49,907 bases of DNA from Burkholderiales bacterium (GCA_020355165.1 CP070661.1:1274281-1324187); one strand, 5' to 3'. Counted from the first letter of the stretch, positions 28,639 through 38,341 are shown. Notes: generated from the letters alone by a model not told the origin. A program made the numbers and translations.

Positions 28639-29079
28639 ATGAGACTGATGCACTGGCTGGTGGCCCTGGCCCTGCTGCTGGGCGGGGCCGCGCAGGCGAA
28701 GGAGCTGAAGCTGACGGTGATCGACCTCGATCCCGACGATCTGGCCTGCGGGCTGCGCTACACGGCGATCCAGGGCAAGGTGCGCGAGTCGATGGCGGTG
28801 ATGAAGGCGCGCGAGCTTGCCGAATCCGACTACGAGATGCTGGTGGCGATCGCCACCGTCAAGCGGCCGGAGGATTGCGCCAGCGACGTGATCGTCACGG
28901 TGCGCAAGATCGTGCCGCTGGCGCCGGGCGAGAAGTTCCGCACCCGCGACAACAAGGCGGTGCTCGAGCTTTGCCGCCACGGCGGCATCGTCGTCTCGCC
29001 GATCAAGGACCACGAGCGCGACTTCCTCAAGCAGGTCGAGCGCAGCGTGCAGGTCTGCCTCGGCCAGCTGGTGTTCTGA
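28639..29079 (+). CDS. Small secreted protein of unknown function
   Basis: A 146-residue protein. Residues 1-20 form a clear signal peptide (MRLMHWLVALALLLGGAAQA) cut before KELKL. The mature part has four Cys residues (in ACGLRY, EDCAS, ELCRH, VCLGQ), which could form two disulfides, and a mixed alpha/beta composition; no known domain was recognised. AAGGGGAG lies upstream of the ATG. It stands between the LysR gene and the tctCBA operon, and no functional link is evident. Confidence 0.8.
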   Translation: MRLMHWLVALALLLGGAAQAKELKLTVIDLDPDDLACGLRYTAIQGKVRESMAVMKARELAESDYEMLVAIATVKRPEDCASDVIVTVRKIVPLAPGEKFRTRDNKAVLELCRHGGIVVSPIKDHERDFLKQVERSVQVCLGQLVF

Positions 29080-29179
29080 GCGCGGGCCGGCGATTCCGGG
29101 CGCACGGGCGCGCCTGTATGCTTGCCGCGCGCAGCCGGACCGCTCGAAGTCCGCGGCGCCTTTGCTCGGGAGGAGACAG

Positions 29180-30145
29180 ATGAAACGTCGCGAATTCGCG
29201 CTCGCTGCCGCCGCGGTGGCGGTGGCTCAGGCCCTCGGCGTTGCGCCGGCGCAGGCACAGTCCGTCGGCACCCTGAAGATGCTGATCCCGGCCAACCCGG
29301 GCGGCGGCTGGGACCAGACCGGCCGCAACCTGGCGGCGGCGATGCAGTCGGCCAGCCTGGTGCAGTCGGTGCAGTTCGAGAACAAGGGCGGCGCTGCCGG
29401 CACGATCGGCCTGGCGCAGTTCGTCAACTCGGCCAAGGGCGACCCGAACGCCGTGATGATCGCCGGCATGGTGATGGTCGGCGGCATCATCCTGAACAAG
29501 AGCCCGGTCGACCTGTCGATGGTGACGCCGATCGCGCGGCTGACCAGCGAGTACGAGGTGGTGGTCGTGCCGGCCGGTTCGCCGCACAAGACGATGGCCG
29601 ACCTCGTCAAGGCCTACAAGGCCAACGAGGGCGCGATTTCCTGGGGCGGCGGCTCGGCCGGCGGCACCGACCACATCCTCGGCGGCCTGATCGCCCGCGC
29701 GGTCGGTGCCAATCCGTCGAAGCTGAACTACGTCGCCTTCAAGGGCGGCGGCGAGGCGACGGCGGCGATCATCGGCGGCCACGTGTCGGCCGGCATCTCG
29801 GGTCTGGGCGAGTTCGCCGAGCACATCAAGGGCGGCCGCATGCGCGCGCTGGCGGTGTCTTCGCCCGAGCGCGAGGACGGCATCCCGACGCTGAGGGAGC
29901 AGGGCATCGACGTCGTGCTCGGCAACTGGCGCGGCATCTTCGGCGCGCCCGGCATCAGCACCGCGCAGCGCGATGCGCTGGTCGACCTGGTGAAGAAGGC
30001 CACCGAGACGGCGGCGTGGAAGGAAACCCTGAGCAAGCTCGGCTGGACGCCGTGGTTCCTCGGCGGCGACGCCTACAAGGCGTTCATCGACGAGGACATC
30101 AAGCGCATCGGCGCGATCATCGAGTCGCTCGGCCTGAAGAAGTAG
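29180..30145 (+). CDS. tctC: Tripartite tricarboxylate transporter substrate-binding protein
   Basis: A 321-residue extracytoplasmic binding protein of the Bug/TctC family. A twin-Arg-like start (MKRREF) and Ala-rich signal peptide end at about residue 26 (AQAQ). Family motifs: IPANPGGGWDQTGRNLAAAM near the N-terminus, ENKGGAAGTIGLAQFV, and GGGEATAAIIGGHVSAG. AGGAG precedes the ATG. It is the first gene of tctC-tctB-tctA. The ligand is an organic acid or similar carboxylate by family; no TctDE regulator pair is nearby. Confidence 0.93.
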   Translation: MKRREFALAAAAVAVAQALGVAPAQAQSVGTLKMLIPANPGGGWDQTGRNLAAAMQSASLVQSVQFENKGGAAGTIGLAQFVNSAKGDPNAVMIAGMVMVGGIILNKSPVDLSMVTPIARLTSEYEVVVVPAGSPHKTMADLVKAYKANEGAISWGGGSAGGTDHILGGLIARAVGANPSKLNYVAFKGGGEATAAIIGGHVSAGISGLGEFAEHIKGGRMRALAVSSPEREDGIPTLREQGIDVVLGNWRGIFGAPGISTAQRDALVDLVKKATETAAWKETLSKLGWTPWFLGGDAYKAFIDEDIKRIGAIIESLGLKK

Positions 30146-30149
30146 CGGC

Positions 30150-30662
30150 GTGACGCGCGGCGCAGGCCCAGCGCTGGCCGAGCTGGCGCTGTCGCTCGCC
30201 GTGCTGGCGCTCGGCGCCTTCGTCGCCTACGTCGCGGCGGGGCTGCCGGGCAGCCGCAGCTATTCGGCGATCGGCGCCAACTTCATGCCGATCGTCGTCG
30301 GCGCCGGCCTGATCCTGCTCGGCATCTGGCTGCTGGCCGAGCACTTCAGCGGCGGCTGGCGCGCGCGTGAGCCGGACGATGCCGCCGAGCGCGGCGAGCA
30401 TCCGTTCGAGGCCGGCGCTTTCGCCTGGGTCAGCGGCGGCCTGTTCGCGCAGATGGCGCTGATCCACACGGCCGGCTTCGTGCTGGCCGCGACGGCGCTG
30501 TTCGCCTGCGTCGCGCGCGGCTACGGCAGCCGGCGGCCGGCGCGCGACGCAGCCCTCGGCGTAACGCTCGGCCTGGCGGTGTTCCTGTTCTTCGTCAAGT
30601 TCCTGAACGTCAATCTGCCGGCCGGCTGGCTCAAGCCGGTGCTCGGCGGGGCCGGCATATGA
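30150..30662 (+). CDS. tctB: Tripartite tricarboxylate transporter small membrane subunit
   Basis: A 170-residue TctB-family protein with four predicted membrane segments (about 8-30, 42-62, 92-112, 130-150), the size and shape of the family. It starts with GTG four bases after tctC and its stop overlaps the tctA ATG (ATGA), so translation is coupled. It forms the small integral subunit of the transporter. Confidence 0.9.
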   Translation: MTRGAGPALAELALSLAVLALGAFVAYVAAGLPGSRSYSAIGANFMPIVVGAGLILLGIWLLAEHFSGGWRAREPDDAAERGEHPFEAGAFAWVSGGLFAQMALIHTAGFVLAATALFACVARGYGSRRPARDAALGVTLGLAVFLFFVKFLNVNLPAGWLKPVLGGAGI

Positions 30663-32152
30663 GCGAAACGCTCGCCGCACTGGCGCACGGCTTCGGCATC
30701 GCGCTGACGCCGGTCAACCTGCTGTGGGGCTTCATCGGCGTGACGCTCGGCACCTTCGTCGGCGTGCTGCCCGGCGTCGGACCGGCGCTGACGGTGGCGA
30801 TGCTGCTGCCGCTGACGGTCAAGCTCGACCCGACCGGCGCGCTGATCATGTTCGCCGGCATCTACTACGGCGCGATGTACGGCGGCTCGACCTCGACCAT
30901 CCTGCTGAACACGCCGGGCGAATCGGCCTCGATCGCCACTGCCCTCGAAGGCAACCGGATGGCCAAGGCCGGCCGAGCCGGTCCGGCGCTGGCCACCAGC
31001 GCGATCGGCTCGTTCGTCGCCGGCTCGATCGCCACCGTTCTGCTGACGGTGCTGGCGCCGATCGTCATCGAGATCGCCCTGAAGTTCGGGCCGGCCGAGT
31101 ACTTCACGCTGATGGTGTTCGCCTTCGTCACCGTTTCGGCGGTGCTCGGCGCCTCGACGGTGCGCGGGCTGACGGCGCTGTTCGTCGGCCTGCTGCTCGG
31201 CCTGGTCGGCATCGACGAGCAGAGCGGGCAGATGCGCTTCGCCTTCGGCGTGCCGGAGCTGCTCGACGGCATCGACGTGGTGGTGCTCGCGGTGGGGCTG
31301 TTCGCCGTCGGCGAGACGCTTCACGTCGCCGCCTACAGCAGCCGCAACCGCGAGCAGATGGAGAAGGTGTCCGGTTCGATCTGGATGTCGCGCCAGGACT
31401 GGAAACGCTCCTGGCCGGCGTGGCTGCGCGCCACCGCGATCGGCTTTCCGTTCGGCACCATCCCGGCCGGCGGCACCGAGATCCCGACCTTTCTGTCCTA
31501 CGCTGCCGAGAAGAAGCTGTCGAAGCACCCGCAGGAGTTCGGCAACGGCGCCATCGAGGGGGTGGCCGGGCCGGAGGCGGCCAACAACGCCGCCTCGACC
31601 GGCGTGCTGGTGCCGCTGCTGACGCTCGGCATCCCGACCTCGGCCACGGCGGCGATCCTGCTGGCGGCGTTCCAGAACTACGGCATCCAGCCGGGCCCGC
31701 TGCTGTTCGTGACGCAGAAGGACCTGGTGTGGGCGCTGATCGCCAGCCTGTATGTCGGCAACGTGCTGCTGCTGGTGCTCAATCTGCCGCTGATCGGCAT
31801 CTGGGTGAAGGTGCTCGAGATACCGAAGCCGCTGCTGTACGGCGGCATCCTGCTGTTCGCCACGCTCGGCGCCTACAGCCTGCACCAGTCGGTGGTCGAC
31901 CTGGCGACGCTGTACGTCTTCGGCCTGCTCGGCTTCGTCATGCGCCGCTGGGGCTTCCCGGTGGCGCCGGCGGTGATCGGCCTGATCCTCGGGCCGCTGG
32001 CCGAGACCCAGCTGCGCCGCGCGCTGTCGATCAGCCAGGGCGACTTCTCGGTGTTCTTCACCCAGCCGATCGCCGCTGCGATGCTCGCCTTGGCGGCGGC
32101 GATGCTGGTGGTGCCGTGGCTGCTGCGCTCGCGGTCGGGCAGCACGCATTGA
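30659..32152 (+). CDS. tctA: Tripartite tricarboxylate transporter large membrane subunit
   Basis: A 497-residue TctA with about 12 membrane segments. Family motifs: [19 protein letters not shown] near residue 38, [20 protein letters not shown] near 80, and the repeated half [20 protein letters not shown] and [20 protein letters not shown]. Length is standard (about 500 aa). It forms the sodium-dependent channel with TctB and TctC. It is the last gene of the operon and converges on the 55-aa gene at 32201. Confidence 0.94.
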   Translation: MSETLAALAHGFGIALTPVNLLWGFIGVTLGTFVGVLPGVGPALTVAMLLPLTVKLDPTGALIMFAGIYYGAMYGGSTSTILLNTPGESASIATALEGNRMAKAGRAGPALATSAIGSFVAGSIATVLLTVLAPIVIEIALKFGPAEYFTLMVFAFVTVSAVLGASTVRGLTALFVGLLLGLVGIDEQSGQMRFAFGVPELLDGIDVVVLAVGLFAVGETLHVAAYSSRNREQMEKVSGSIWMSRQDWKRSWPAWLRATAIGFPFGTIPAGGTEIPTFLSYAAEKKLSKHPQEFGNGAIEGVAGPEAANNAASTGVLVPLLTLGIPTSATAAILLAAFQNYGIQPGPLLFVTQKDLVWALIASLYVGNVLLLVLNLPLIGIWVKVLEIPKPLLYGGILLFATLGAYSLHQSVVDLATLYVFGLLGFVMRRWGFPVAPAVIGLILGPLAETQLRRALSISQGDFSVFFTQPIAAAMLALAAAMLVVPWLLRSRSGSTH

Positions 32153-32200
32153 CGCGGTGTTCGGCGGCCGGGCGGCGCCCGCGCCGGACGCCGCGCCGGC

Positions 32201-32368
32201 TCATTCCTCGGGGCGGCGCAGCGAGTGCACCAGATCGACGACCATGAAGGCGATGCCGATCAGGAGGACGCCGGCGAGCACCGCGTCCTTCATCTTGATC
32301 ACGACCGGCAGCAGATAGGCGAGCAGCAGCGCAATGGCAACCGCGGCGGCGACGAGCTTGGTGAGCAC
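32201..32368 (-). CDS. 55-aa two-helix membrane protein
   Basis: A short gene of 55 residues that begins with GTG and reads (M)LTKLVAAAVAIALLL..., with two predicted membrane helices (about 4-23 and 29-47) joined by a Lys-rich turn (VIKMKD) and a charged end (SLRRPEE). GAGGAGGA lies seven bases upstream, the strongest ribosome binding site nearby, and third codon positions are almost all G or C, as in real genes here. It lies 66 bp downstream of dctM in the same direction. No family name is certain; it may be an accessory of the transporter or independent. Confidence 0.75.
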   Translation of the reverse strand: MLTKLVAAAVAIALLLAYLLPVVIKMKDAVLAGVLLIGIAFMVVDLVHSLRRPEE

Positions 32369-32434
32369 GGTCAGGTCCTCCTCGATGCGGCGGCAGCACC
32401 GGGCCCCGGCGGCAGGCCTTCGCGCGCGCGCGTC

Positions 32435-33778
32435 CTAGCCATAGAGCACGCTCGGCAGCCACAGCGTGGTCTGCGGGAAGACGTACATGATGACCATCGT
32501 GATCAGCACGATGTAGACGAACGGCATGCAGCCGCTGAAGATCTGCGTCAGCAGCACCGAAGGAGGACTTACGCCCTTCAGGTAGTAGGCGGCCATGGCC
32601 ATCGGCGGCGAGAGGAACGCGGTCTGCAGATTGATCGCCACCAGCACGCCGAACACCATCGGGTCGATGCCGAAGTGCGGGAGCATCGGCAGGAAGATCG
32701 GCACGAAGATGACGATGATCTCGGTCCACTCCAGCGGCCAGCCGAGGACGAAGATGATCGCCTGCGACAGCAGAAGGAAGGTGATCGGGCTCAGCTCCAG
32801 GCCGAGCACGAACTCCTTGATCAGCACGTTGCCGCCGAGGTAGGCGAACACCGAGGCGAACGTCGCCGAGCCGACGAACAGCCAGCACACCATCGCCGAG
32901 GTCCGCGCCGTGAGGAACATCGACTCGCGAAGGGCCTTCCAGGTGAGCGAGCGGTACGCTGCGGCGAGCACTGCCGCTCCGAAGGCGCCGACCGCGGCGG
33001 CCTCGGTGGGTGTGGCGAGCCCGAAGAGGATCGCGCCGAGGACCGACAGGATCAGCAGCGCCAGCGGCAGGAACGACTTCATCAGCATGCCGAGCAGCTC
33101 GGCCGTGCCGACCTGTGACTGCTCCCTCGGCAGGGGCGGCGCCATCTGCGGCTTCAGGATGCCGACCGCCACGACGTACAGGATGTACATCCCGGCAAGC
33201 AAGAACCCCGGCACCATCGCCGCGGCGTACAGCTTGACGACCGACAGGCTGGCCATCGCACCGTAGACGATCAGCATGATCGATGGCGGAATGAGGATGC
33301 CGAGGCAGCCTCCCGCACAGACCACGCCGGCGGCAAGCCGGCGGTCGTAGCCGGCCTTGAGCATCTGCGGGAAGGCGAGCATTCCCATCAGCGTGACGAC
33401 CGCGCCGACGATTCCGGTGGCGGTGGCGAACAGGGCGCAGGTGGCGAGCGTCGCCACGGCAAGCGACGCCGGTATCCCGCGCAGGGCCACCTGCAGGCTC
33501 TTGAACAGGTTGTCGAGGATGTTGGCCCGCTCGACCAGATAGCCCATCAGGAGGAACAGCGGTATCGACACCAGGGCGTCGTTGTTCAGCACCGTGAACG
33601 TGTTCTGGGTCAGCAGAAAGAAGACGCGGTTGTCGAAGAACGCCTGGGCGGGCTGGAAGTAGGCGTAGAAACCGAAGCCCACGCCCAGCGCCATCAGCGT
33701 GAAGGCCACCGGAAAGCCGATCATGATCGCGAAGACGAGGATCGCCAGCATCGTCATGGCGACGGCGGGATTGCTCAT
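32435..33778 (-). CDS. dctM: TRAP transporter large permease (DctM-like)
   Basis: A 447-residue permease with about 12 membrane segments. Landmarks include the N-terminal LVSIPLFLLMGYLVERANIL, then CAGGCLGILIPPSIMLIVYG, and the C-terminal half with QTAFLSPPMAMAAYYLKG. It starts at 33778, where ATG overlaps the TGA of the small permease gene. It takes up a carboxylate together with a DctP binding protein by family, but no DctP gene lies in this window. Gene symbol is by family. Confidence 0.93.
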   Translation of the reverse strand: MSNPAVAMTMLAILVFAIMIGFPVAFTLMALGVGFGFYAYFQPAQAFFDNRVFFLLTQNTFTVLNNDALVSIPLFLLMGYLVERANILDNLFKSLQVALRGIPASLAVATLATCALFATATGIVGAVVTLMGMLAFPQMLKAGYDRRLAAGVVCAGGCLGILIPPSIMLIVYGAMASLSVVKLYAAAMVPGFLLAGMYILYVVAVGILKPQMAPPLPREQSQVGTAELLGMLMKSFLPLALLILSVLGAILFGLATPTEAAAVGAFGAAVLAAAYRSLTWKALRESMFLTARTSAMVCWLFVGSATFASVFAYLGGNVLIKEFVLGLELSPITFLLLSQAIIFVLGWPLEWTEIIVIFVPIFLPMLPHFGIDPMVFGVLVAINLQTAFLSPPMAMAAYYLKGVSPPSVLLTQIFSGCMPFVYIVLITMVIMYVFPQTTLWLPSVLYG

Positions 33779-34368
33779 GACGCCACCTTCGAGCCGTCCT
33801 GGCCGCGCGCCGCCGCCTCGAGCAGCTGTTTCTCGAGTTCCTCGACGTCGTGCAGGCGTGGCGGCCAGTGGCCGTCGCGCAGGCACAGCACGCAGCGCAG
33901 GACCTCGGCCAGGCCTTGCAGCATCATCAGGGCGCCGCCGACCGGAATCAGCAGCTTCATCGGCCAGATCGGCATGCCCGCCGGGCTGTTGACGCTCACC
34001 TCACGGATGCGCATTGCCTCGCTGCCGTAGCCCCAGCCGGCGACCACCAGGGCGACGATGCCCGGGAAGAAGAAGACGGCGTACAGCGCGAGCTCGACTG
34101 CGGCCTGCGCCCGGTCAGGCCACAGCCGGTAGAACATGTCGGCGCGGACGTGACCGTTGCGTGACAGCGTGTAGGCACCGGCCATGAAGAACAGCGCCCC
34201 GTACATCAGGTAGCTGAGGTCGAAGGCCCAGCTCGTCGGGTCGTTCAGCACGTAGCGGACGAAGACCTCGTAGCAGGTGCCGATCACCAGGATCAGGGCA
34301 CACCAGGAAAAGGCATGCCCCACCGTCTTGCTCAGCTGATCGATCGCGTAAACGGTCCGTTCGATCAT
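33775..34368 (-). CDS. dctQ: TRAP transporter small permease (DctQ-like)
   Basis: A 197-residue DctQ-family membrane protein with four predicted membrane segments (about 18-38, 50-66, 90-110, 135-158) and the family's VFVRYVLNDPTSWAFDLSYLMYG region. The C-terminus is a hydrophilic Glu/Lys helix. Strong Shine-Dalgarno GGAGAGG precedes the ATG. It is the first gene of a two- or three-gene unit (dctQ, dctM, and possibly the 55-aa gene). Confidence 0.9.
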   Translation of the reverse strand: MIERTVYAIDQLSKTVGHAFSWCALILVIGTCYEVFVRYVLNDPTSWAFDLSYLMYGALFFMAGAYTLSRNGHVRADMFYRLWPDRAQAAVELALYAVFFFPGIVALVVAGWGYGSEAMRIREVSVNSPAGMPIWPMKLLIPVGGALMMLQGLAEVLRCVLCLRDGHWPPRLHDVEELEKQLLEAAARGQDGSKVAS

Positions 34369-34443
34369 GGTTACCTCTCCTGCGGGCCGCGGCGGCGGCC
34401 CCGCGCAGCCCTTTCGCTGCCCTTGGTGGGTCTGGACTAGGAT

Positions 34444-34472
34444 AGATACGTACGAGCTTACACTTACTGCAA
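34444..34472 (-). promoter_or_regulatory. Candidate sigma-70 promoter of dctQM
   Basis: On the minus strand TTGCAG (34472-34467), a 17-bp spacer, then GTATCT (34449-34444). It is the only AT-rich patch in the 256-bp spacer between the TAXI-TRAP operon and dctQ and would give a leader of about 70 nt. The rest of the spacer (34473-34624) shows no gene. Confidence 0.4.
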
Positions 34473-34624
34473 GCTGGCGGAGGCTTGGTTCGGGGCCCGG
34501 CGTTGACTGCCAGCCGAGCGGTCGCGCGGCAGCAGTCGGCAGTCCTGTCAGCGGAGGAGGGACGAACCGGCGGCCGGACCCGGCCGCAGTCCGGGTCCGG
34601 GATCGCGCCTGGCGCGCCGAGGGT

Positions 34625-36874
34625 CTACTGCGCCGGCCGCCGGCCGCGCAGCATGTTCTCGGCCAGCACGGCCAGCACGATCAGCGCGCCAAGAAGCTCG
34701 GCGCGCCAGTCGTTGAAGATCAGCGCCACGCCGCCGACGGTCAGCAGCGCCGCGCCGAGGTAGCCGATCCGTGCGCGGAACCAGCCGGTGTAGGCGGCGG
34801 CCAGGGCGAGGATGCCGAGCATGCCGGAGGCCATCGCGGTGACGAACTCGTACCAGCTGAACTGCAGCAGCAGCAGGCTCGGCGCGTAGACGAACATGAA
34901 CGGCACCAGCGCCTTGCCCATCGACAGGCGGAAGGCGGTGAAGCCGGTGCGCATCGGCTCCGCGCCGGCGATGCCCGCGGCCGCGTAGGCGGCCAGCGCC
35001 ACCGGCGGCGTGACGTCGGCCAGCACGCCGAAGTAGAAGACGAAGAAGTGGGTGGCGATCAGCGGCACGTCGAGGCTCGACAGCGCCGGCGCGGCGATCG
35101 AAGCCAGGATGATGTAGGTGGGGGTGGTCGGGATGCCGGTGCCCATCAGGATGCAGGCGACGGCGACGAACAGCAGGCCGAAGAAGACCTTGGCGCCGTT
35201 GACGGTGGCCAGCCCGGTCGGGTCGAGCGCGACCACGCCGTTGGCGATCACGCCGGCCAGGTCGACCACCGCGCCGGAGAACTTGAAGCCGAGCCCCGAC
35301 AAGGTGAGCGTGCCGAGCAGCAGGCCGACGCAGGCGCAGGCGGCGCCGATCGCCAGCGCGTACTTGGCGCCCTCCTCGAAGCCGCGCACCAGGTTGCGCG
35401 GCGTCATCGTCTGCCCATGCAGCTTGCCCCAGTCGGCATGCGGCGCCACGCGGCGCATCAGCGGCGGGATGTACGAGCAGACGACCGACAGCACGATGCC
35501 CCAGAAGGCGGCCAGGAACGGCGTGTAGTCGAGCAGCAGCATCGTCACCAGCGCCGTGAGCGGCAGCATCAGGTGCCAGGACGACAGCACCACCGGCAGG
35601 AGCTTCGGGATCAGGTGTGGCTCGACGCCCTTCAGCCGCAGCCGGCGCGCCTCCAGGTGGACCATGATCAGCGCGGCGAAGTAGTGGAAGAACGCCGGCA
35701 CGATGGCGATGATGATCAGCTGCTTGTACGGCACGCCGAGCAGCTCGGACATCACGAACGCCGAGGCGCCCATCACCGGCGGCGTGACCTGGCCGCCGCA
35801 CGAGGCGCTGGCCTCGACCGCGGCGGAGAAGCGCGGCGAGAAGCCGTACTTCTTCATCAGCGGGATGGTCAGCGAGCCGGTGGTCACCGCATTGGCGATC
35901 GGCGAGCCGGAGATCATGCCGAACAGGCCCGAGGAGACGACGCTGATCTTGGCCGGCCCGCCGACGAAGCGGCCGGCGACGATGGTCGCCAGGTCCATGA
36001 ACAGCTTCCCCAGGCCGGTCATCTGCGCCAGGATGCCGAACAGCACGAAGTGGAAGACGTAGGTCGCGACCACGCCGACGGCGATGCCGTAGATGCCCTC
36101 GGTGCCGATGTAGATGTGGTTGACCACCCGCACCACCGAGTAGCCGCGGTGCGCCAGCATGCCCGGCAGGTAGCGGCCGAACAGCGCATACAGCAGGCAG
36201 AAAATGCCGATCGCCGGCAGCAGGTTGCCCATCGTGCGGCGGGTGGCCTCGAGCACGAGAACGATCGCCAGCACGCCCATCATGTAGTCCTGTGCGATCG
36301 GGCTGCCGACGCGCCGGATGAAGACGTCGTCGAAGAAGACCAGGAAGTACAGCGAGATCGCCGCCGCCCCCGCGGCCAGCGGCCAGTCGATCCAGCCCGG
36401 TGCGTCGCCGTGGCCGCCGAACTGCTTCAGCGGCAGCGTGATGAAGGCGAGAAAGGCGATCAGCGCCAGGAACGGCCAGCCGTTTCCCGTCAGTTCGGCC
36501 GGCCCCATCGTGGCAACGAGATCCCACGCCAGATAGACATAGAACGCGGCGAACACCAGCGACCAGCCCCACGCGCGCGCCGCGCCGGCCGGCTGCGCCG
36601 GCAGGGCCGGCCGCGGGAAGACCAGGAAGATCAGGCCGAGCACCAGCGCCAGGTGAAACGAGCGGTGCTTGATCTCGTCGAGCAGGCCGAAGCCGGCGGT
36701 GTAGACGTGAAAGCTCGACAGCGTGACGGCGAGGAAGGTGACCAGCAGCGCCGTCGGGCCGACCAGCCGGCGGAAGTTCGACTCCTGGTCGTAGGCCTTG
36801 ATCAGCTCGTGCTGGCGCTCCGCGGAGACGACCTCGACGTCGCCGGCCAGCGTGCCCTCGCGCGGCGAACTCAT
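34625..36874 (-). CDS. TRAP transporter fused permease (4TM-12TM, TAXI type)
   Basis: A 749-residue permease with about 17 membrane segments, in which the small (DctQ-like) and large (DctM-like) subunits are fused, as in TAXI systems. The large half shows FGMISGSPIANAVTTGSLTIPLMKK (the conserved SGSAxAN-type region), ASCGGQVTPPVMGASAFVM, and ILMGTGIPTTPTYIILA. It begins with a cytoplasmic hydrophilic stretch containing YDQESNFRRL. Its ATG overlaps the stop of the DUF1850 gene (ATGA). It is the last gene of the TAXI-DUF1850-permease operon. Confidence 0.93.
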   Translation of the reverse strand: MSSPREGTLAGDVEVVSAERQHELIKAYDQESNFRRLVGPTALLVTFLAVTLSSFHVYTAGFGLLDEIKHRSFHLALVLGLIFLVFPRPALPAQPAGAARAWGWSLVFAAFYVYLAWDLVATMGPAELTGNGWPFLALIAFLAFITLPLKQFGGHGDAPGWIDWPLAAGAAAISLYFLVFFDDVFIRRVGSPIAQDYMMGVLAIVLVLEATRRTMGNLLPAIGIFCLLYALFGRYLPGMLAHRGYSVVRVVNHIYIGTEGIYGIAVGVVATYVFHFVLFGILAQMTGLGKLFMDLATIVAGRFVGGPAKISVVSSGLFGMISGSPIANAVTTGSLTIPLMKKYGFSPRFSAAVEASASCGGQVTPPVMGASAFVMSELLGVPYKQLIIIAIVPAFFHYFAALIMVHLEARRLRLKGVEPHLIPKLLPVVLSSWHLMLPLTALVTMLLLDYTPFLAAFWGIVLSVVCSYIPPLMRRVAPHADWGKLHGQTMTPRNLVRGFEEGAKYALAIGAACACVGLLLGTLTLSGLGFKFSGAVVDLAGVIANGVVALDPTGLATVNGAKVFFGLLFVAVACILMGTGIPTTPTYIILASIAAPALSSLDVPLIATHFFVFYFGVLADVTPPVALAAYAAAGIAGAEPMRTGFTAFRLSMGKALVPFMFVYAPSLLLLQFSWYEFVTAMASGMLGILALAAAYTGWFRARIGYLGAALLTVGGVALIFNDWRAELLGALIVLAVLAENMLRGRRPAQ

Positions 36875-37347
36875 GGCGCCGCCTTGCGCCCGGCTTCAGC
36901 CGGGGCCGGGCAGTCGGCGCGGATCTCGACCGCGCGCGAGCCCCACTGCGCCAGGTCGATCGGCGCATCGTCGACGAGCAGCCTGAATGCCGGCAGGGAG
37001 TGCAGCCGCACCACCAGTCGCGGCAGCGGGCGCTCGGTGCTCAGCACGAAGCGCGTGCCCTCGGTGCCGCGCTGTGTCTGCAGCCGCTCGCCCGGCCCGG
37101 CATCGGTCGCCATGCCGGGGCCGTGCTCGTCGAAGACCTCGGCGGTCTGCACGATGAGGTTGGCGCGCACGACGTAACGGCTTTCGACCGGGCGCAGGGT
37201 CACCGAGTGCGTGTAGCGCAGCGCGAAGCCGCGGTCGGCCGGCAGCGGCACGCGGGCCAGCGGTGCGCCGCCGGGCGAGTCGAGCAGCACGAGGGCGCAG
37301 GCCGTGCCGATGTTCGCCGCGAGCAGCAGCGCCAGCGCCGCGGCCAT
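36871..37347 (-). CDS. DUF1850 domain-containing protein of a TAXI-TRAP operon
   Basis: A 158-residue protein with an N-terminal hydrophobic segment (about 1-20) and the DUF1850 core: FALRYTHSVTLRPVESRYVV, FDEHGPGMATDAG and the final LPAFRLLVDDAPIDLAQWG region. Such proteins are regularly encoded between TAXI binding proteins and their fused permeases, but their role is not established. It lies 16 bp after the binding-protein gene and overlaps the permease start. Confidence 0.88.
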   Translation of the reverse strand: MAAALALLLAANIGTACALVLLDSPGGAPLARVPLPADRGFALRYTHSVTLRPVESRYVVRANLIVQTAEVFDEHGPGMATDAGPGERLQTQRGTEGTRFVLSTERPLPRLVVRLHSLPAFRLLVDDAPIDLAQWGSRAVEIRADCPAPAEAGRKAAP

Positions 37348-37363
37348 GCGTCGAGGCGCCGGC

Positions 37364-38341
37364 CTACTTCAGCAGGCCCTTCTCCTTGTAGTAGCGCTGC
37401 GCGCCCGGGTGCAGCGGGATCGACACCGACTGCAGGGCGGTGGCCAGCGTGATCTCCTTGCCCTTCGGGTGCACCTGGCCGAGGATGCTGGTGTTCTCGA
37501 ACAGCGCCTTGGTCACCTCGTAGGCCACGTCCTCGGCCAGCGCGTCGTGGGTGGCCCAGATCGCCATCACCGCCAGGGTGTCGACTGCTGCCGCCTGTCC
37601 CTTGTAGGTGTTGGCCGGCAGCTGCACCTGCGCGTAGTAAGGCTGCTTCTTGCGCAGCGCCTCGATCTCGGGGCCCTTCAGCGGCACGATGCGGATGTCG
37701 TGCGTGTTGGCCAGGTCGGTCACCGAGGCGGTCGGCGCCCCGGCGGTGATCAGCGACGCCGTCAGGTTGCCGTCCTTGATCTTGTCGATCGACTGGGCGA
37801 AGGAGGACAGGTCCTCGCCGATGTCCTTGCGCGACATGCCATGCGCCTCGAGCAGGTCGCCGAGCAGCTGCCACTGGCCCGAGCCGGGCGAGCCGGACGA
37901 AACGCTCTTGCCCTTCAGGTCGCGGAACGAATTGATGTTCGACTTCGCCGCGGTGACCAGCTGCACCTGCTCCGGGTACAGCGCGCCGAGCGCGCGCAGG
38001 TTCTTCAGCGGCTTGCCGTCGAACTGGCTCTTGCCGTTGAAGGCGGCGTCGAGGATGTCGGCGGCGACGAACGCCGACTCGATTTCCTTGCGGCCGAGCA
38101 GCTGTGCATTGGCCACCGAGGCGCCGGCGGTCTCGGCGGTGGCGGACATCTTCTGTCCGCTGATCACCACCTTGTTGGAGATCAGCTGGGCCAGCATGCC
38201 GCCGAGTGGGTAGTAGGTGCCGCCGGTGCCGCCGGTGGCGATGCCGAAGAAGATGCGGCCCTGCGCGCGCGCCGCCGGCAGCGCGCCGAGCACGGCGGTC
38301 GCCGCGGCAGCCTGCAGAAGTACTCGTCGTTGCTTGCTCAT
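37364..38341 (-). CDS. TAXI-family TRAP transporter solute-binding protein
   Basis: A 325-residue periplasmic binding protein. The signal peptide (about 1-26, ending ARA) precedes the TAXI hallmark FFGIATGGTGGTYYPLGGML. Further family segments: AALG-type ALYPEQVQLVT, FRDLKGKSVSSGSPGSG, and the C-terminal IPLHPGAQRYYKEKGL that gives the name. It supplies ligand (possibly a dicarboxylate, 2-oxoglutarate or glutamate by family) to the fused permease. It is the first gene of its operon. Confidence 0.94.
   Translation of the reverse strand: MSKQRRVLLQAAAATAVLGALPAARAQGRIFFGIATGGTGGTYYPLGGMLAQLISNKVVISGQKMSATAETAGASVANAQLLGRKEIESAFVAADILDAAFNGKSQFDGKPLKNLRALGALYPEQVQLVTAAKSNINSFRDLKGKSVSSGSPGSGQWQLLGDLLEAHGMSRKDIGEDLSSFAQSIDKIKDGNLTASLITAGAPTASVTDLANTHDIRIVPLKGPEIEALRKKQPYYAQVQLPANTYKGQAAAVDTLAVMAIWATHDALAEDVAYEVTKALFENTSILGQVHPKGKEITLATALQSVSIPLHPGAQRYYKEKGLLK

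Noticed and set aside
34367..37177. 936-aa open frame on the plus strand
   Set aside because: Antisense to the TRAP fused permease and DUF1850 gene; it has an Arg/Asp/Gln-rich composition typical of shadow frames.
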